This document shows, piece by piece, positions 63,915 to 64,000 of a stretch of 64,000 bases of DNA. Under the pieces are notes generated by a model. That model saw nothing but the letters and a program-made list of their open reading frames with translations, ran no database searches and was not told the origin of the DNA. The position numbers and the translations under genes are program-made. Location of the stretch: positions 168,062-232,061 of the forward strand of contig NZ_JABRXE010000004.1 of the NCBI RefSeq assembly GCF_018982945.1. The letters are read 5' to 3'. Source of the DNA: Anaerostipes faecalis. GTDB taxonomy: Bacteria > Bacillota > Clostridia > Lachnospirales > Lachnospiraceae. Numbering within the stretch: position 1 is the first letter of the stretch; every line of letters begins with the position of its first letter.

Positions 63915-64000
63915 AGGAGAATGCTCCGGCACGAAATAATAAACCACCAGCTCTGCTGGTGGAGCACGATTTTGGCTTTAGCCGTATATAAAAAACCTCC
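63915..64000. repeat. Hairpin-rich sequence, possible edge of an IS200/IS605-like element
   Basis: CCACCAGC (63944-63951) pairs perfectly with GCTGGTGG (63955-63962) around TCT. A small GGAG/CTCC hairpin precedes it and GGCTTTAGCC follows. Subterminal hairpins like this mark IS200/IS605 and related elements, but the element, if any, continues outside the window. Confidence 0.4.

Overview
The window is AT-rich chromosomal DNA from an anaerobic, low-GC Firmicute, most likely a gut Lachnospiraceae (Blautia/Ruminococcus-like). The evidence is strong AGGAGG-type ribosome binding sites, SecA with a C-terminal zinc motif, an A-type flavodiiron protein, glycyl-radical chemistry, FtsEX with a PcsB-like hydrolase, and an aspartokinase/COG3635 threonine cluster. 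No species can be assigned from the sequence alone.

Layout. 1-1501: a broken IS4-family transposase gene carrying a frameshift and a 180-bp structured repeat. 1.7-13.2 kb: mixed metabolic and housekeeping genes (patatin-like phospholipase, SDR dehydrogenase, trpS, ldh, flavodiiron protein, radical SAM protein, pyridoxamine kinase, CAT-like acetyltransferase, TetR regulator, glgB, sdpI with a truncated sdpR). 13.3-19.1 kb: trxB, a cluster of three perfect DnaA boxes, hpf, a structured non-coding element, secA and prfB. 19.3-25.6 kb: an ACT protein / COG3635 phosphotransferase / aspartokinase operon, dCMP deaminase, tex and an SDR. 25.8-31.9 kb: envelope genes (LytR_C protein, YitT, CdaR-like regulator, ftsE, ftsX, M23 hydrolase).

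32.0-62.6 kb is the main interest, about 30 kb of plus-strand genes devoted mostly to sulfur. It starts with yezD, cysK, an odd tRNA-Cys, a second copy of the 180-bp repeat, a MalY/PatB C-S lyase and a CymR-like Rrf2 regulator. Then come isethionate sulfite-lyase and its activase, a taurine aminotransferase, a TauABC-type transporter and a sulfoacetaldehyde reductase. These predict taurine uptake, conversion to sulfoacetaldehyde and isethionate, and release of sulfite plus acetaldehyde. The genes that follow without a break (O-acetylhomoserine sulfhydrylase, a small ferredoxin-type sulfite reductase, TusA, thioredoxin, a ThiS-like carrier ending in GGGR, a ThiF/MoeB-like enzyme and a JAMM protease) predict reduction of the sulfite and its delivery, as a protein thiocarboxylate, into homocysteine. 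A second, NirA-type sulfite reductase and a complete route from glutamyl-tRNA to siroheme (hemA, hemL, hemB, a hemC-cobA-hemD triple fusion, sirC) follow and would supply the reductase cofactor. The stretch therefore looks like a self-contained organosulfonate-to-amino-acid sulfur assimilation island.

The island is followed by a DUF2935 protein and a 1223-residue six-domain multicopper-oxidase-like protein, unexpected in an anaerobe. The window ends with two minus-strand genes of unknown function and the edge of another hairpin-rich repeat. No CRISPR array, rRNA gene or prophage was seen.
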